DNA of 6,297 nt from Candidatus Yonathbacteria bacterium (GTDB lineage: Bacteria > Patescibacteriota > Minisyncoccia > Phycocordibacterales > UBA1550), in contig JACQCY010000013.1 in assembly GCA_016201355.1 (NCBI GenBank), positions 1 through 6,297 of the forward strand, given 5' to 3'. Numbering within the stretch: the stretch's first letter is position 1; each line of letters begins with the position of its first letter. The notes under the pieces are model-generated. The model was given only the letters and a program-made list of their open reading frames with translations. It ran no database searches and was not told the origin of the DNA. Position numbers and translations under genes: made by a program. Positions 5,181-6,297 of the stretch are shown in pieces.

Positions 5181-6173
5181 ATGAAAAAGTTTCTCTTATT
5201 TTTGCTTTTAATAACAGGGAATATCTCGTTTGCGCGCGCGGCTTCGGAGCCTATAAAAAATGCAGGATTTATTCCCGCGAATATCTGGTATTCAAAAGAC
5301 CCGTTTTTTGCGGAGGAAAAAATTCGCATTTACACGATTATTTTTAACGGAAGCGCGTATGATTTGGAGGGGACCGTTGAGTTTTTAGACAATGGAGCTC
5401 TTGTGGGGAAGACGCCGTTTTCTCTTGCGGGCGGAGGGCGCGTGCGCGATGTGTGGATAGACTGGAAGGCCGTTTCCGGAAAGCATATTATGACAGCGCA
5501 GATTACCCATACCACCGCATCTTTGGCGGGCGCGACAAAACACGCAATCGTACTCGACAATACAGAGACGGGGAAAAGCGAGCGTATCGTCGATATGGAC
5601 ACTGACGGTGATGGTATTGGCAACACCGAAGATCTTGATGATGACAATGACGGCGTGCCTGATATTACCGAATTGCAGAATGGCACGGACCCGCTTAAAA
5701 AAGACACTGACGGCAATGGCATTTCTGATGGCAAAGAGCTTGAGATTGCGATACAGCAAAAAGAAAAGACAGAGGGAGGGTTCGCATCAAGCACCGAGGC
5801 GCGGGAAGGTTTCGCGGGGACAATACAAAAAGTGGAGGACTATATTCCTTCTCCTGTAAAAGCGGGCGCTATGGTTTCTGCAAATGCGATTGAACGGTTT
5901 CGTATCGGCGAAGGGTATCAATTTCGCCTTGCAAAAGAAAACAAGATGCGCGAGATTGACGCAATGAAGTCGCCGGTCACTCTCGCTCAAAAAGACCGCA
6001 CGGCGCTTGCCGTTGCATCACACGCTGCTGAAAAACCGCTTGCGTATGCGATGCTTGCCGCGCTTGGTTTACTGCAATATGTCTTTGAATGGCAAATTAT
6101 TTTCTATGGTTTGTTTTTGTATTCGCTCTACCGAGTTGCGAAGTGGGTAGTTGTGAAGATTCGGAATAAATAG
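5181..6173 (+). CDS. Secreted membrane-anchored TSP3-repeat protein
   Basis: This 330-residue protein begins with a signal peptide (1-20, MKKFLLFLLL start, ARA before the likely cleavage site). Residues about 30-127 look like an immunoglobulin-like/CARDB-type beta-sandwich, including IYTIIFNGSAYDLEGTVEFL and VRDVWIDW. Residues 138-185 hold Asp-rich calcium-binding thrombospondin type-3 repeats (DMDTDGDGIGNTEDL, DDDNDGVPD, DTDGNGISDG). A linker with charged helical stretches follows (186-285), then one membrane span (about 289-316) and a basic tail (KWVVVKIRNK). The predicted topology is extracytoplasmic with the C-terminus inside. Such proteins are common on CPR cell surfaces, but this one has no assigned function. 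It is divergent from the pilus operon, which may hint at a shared surface role; that is inference. The ATG at 5181 is chosen from the promoter spacing and signal peptide. Confidence 0.82.
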   Translation: MKKFLLFLLLITGNISFARAASEPIKNAGFIPANIWYSKDPFFAEEKIRIYTIIFNGSAYDLEGTVEFLDNGALVGKTPFSLAGGGRVRDVWIDWKAVSGKHIMTAQITHTTASLAGATKHAIVLDNTETGKSERIVDMDTDGDGIGNTEDLDDDNDGVPDITELQNGTDPLKKDTDGNGISDGKELEIAIQQKEKTEGGFASSTEAREGFAGTIQKVEDYIPSPVKAGAMVSANAIERFRIGEGYQFRLAKENKMREIDAMKSPVTLAQKDRTALAVASHAAEKPLAYAMLAALGLLQYVFEWQIIFYGLFLYSLYRVAKWVVVKIRNK

Positions 6174-6203
6174 TTGTTGTTTGCATATTGAATATGATAG
6201 AAT
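6174..6203 (+). promoter_or_regulatory. Extended -10 promoter of a gene beyond the window
   Basis: TGATAGAAT (6195-6203) is an extended -10 box. TTGTTG (6174-6179), 18 nt upstream of the hexamer, is a possible -35. A 13-bp palindrome, CATATTGAATATG (6184-6196), lies in the spacer and overlaps the TG extension, a suitable place for a repressor site. The predicted start near 6210 falls inside the first unit of the 19-bp tandem array. The downstream gene is not in the window. Confidence 0.5.
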
Positions 6204-6297
6204 AAAGAAACATCTGATGAATAAAGAAACATCTGATGAATAAAGAAACATCTGATGAATAAAGAAACATCTGATGAATAAAGAAACATCTGATGAA
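6200..6297. repeat. Perfect 19-bp tandem array, cut by window end
   Basis: The unit GAATAAAGAAACATCTGAT is repeated without a mismatch five times (6200, 6219, 6238, 6257, 6276) and continues into a sixth (GAA, 6295-6297). There are no spacers, so it is not CRISPR. The first unit starts inside the -10 box TAGAAT. ATG codons recur every 19 nt (6217, 6236, 6255, 6274, 6293). Each of the first four opens MNKETSDE followed by TAA, and each overlaps the next. The unit length is not a multiple of three, so all plus-strand frames are closed within the array. Confidence 0.95.

Noticed and set aside
6069..6251. Minus-strand open frame through the tandem array and the end of the TSP3 gene
   Set aside because: The minus strand of the 19-bp unit happens to contain no stop in any frame, so the openness is a by-product of the repeat; the rest is antisense to a well-supported gene.
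6200..6297. Repeat array considered as CRISPR
   Set aside because: Units are head-to-tail with no spacers, are only 19 bp, and no cas gene is present.

Overview
The window reads as a chromosomal fragment of a Patescibacteria/CPR bacterium, most likely of the Parcubacteria group. That is an inference from gene content: a DUF475 membrane protein, a compact PilM/PilN/PilO cluster followed by a LytR_C protein, and a signal-peptide protein with thrombospondin type-3 repeats and a C-terminal membrane anchor. Genes are short and tightly packed, no clear Shine-Dalgarno sequence precedes any start, and several genes appear to have leaderless promoters. I cannot place it more finely without a database search.

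Layout. Positions 1-250 hold no gene I can identify and end in a strong intrinsic terminator (252-282). A 31-bp palindrome (336-366) and an extended -10 promoter lead into a DUF475/TerC-like membrane protein (424-1368). Downstream is a long imperfect inverted repeat (1394-1554). It lies between the DUF475 gene and a convergent 66-codon hypothetical gene (1757-1557, minus strand). That small gene is divergent from a bacteriohemerythrin gene (1834-2232) with a full set of di-iron ligands.

The minus strand from 4880 down to 2253 carries one apparent operon of three genes: a PilM-PilN fusion, PilO, and a membrane-anchored LytR_C-domain protein. Together these look like the inner-membrane alignment platform of a type IV pilus, with the LytR_C protein in the slot where pilP sits in classical pilMNOPQ operons. 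Upstream is a regulatory-looking intergenic region of about 300 bp (4881-5180). It has a minus-strand promoter, a dyad, a second copy of the palindrome family, and a plus-strand promoter for a secreted, membrane-anchored protein with calcium-binding TSP3 repeats (5181-6173).

After that gene comes another extended -10 promoter. The window then runs off in a perfect 19-bp tandem array (6200-6297) whose every unit contains the same short start-to-stop reading frame.

The best leads are the PilM-PilN fusion with a degenerate nucleotide-binding motif, the shared promoter geometry in which the -10 box sits 6-7 nt before the ATG, the palindrome pair with compensatory differences, and the tandem array at what seems to be the start of the next gene.
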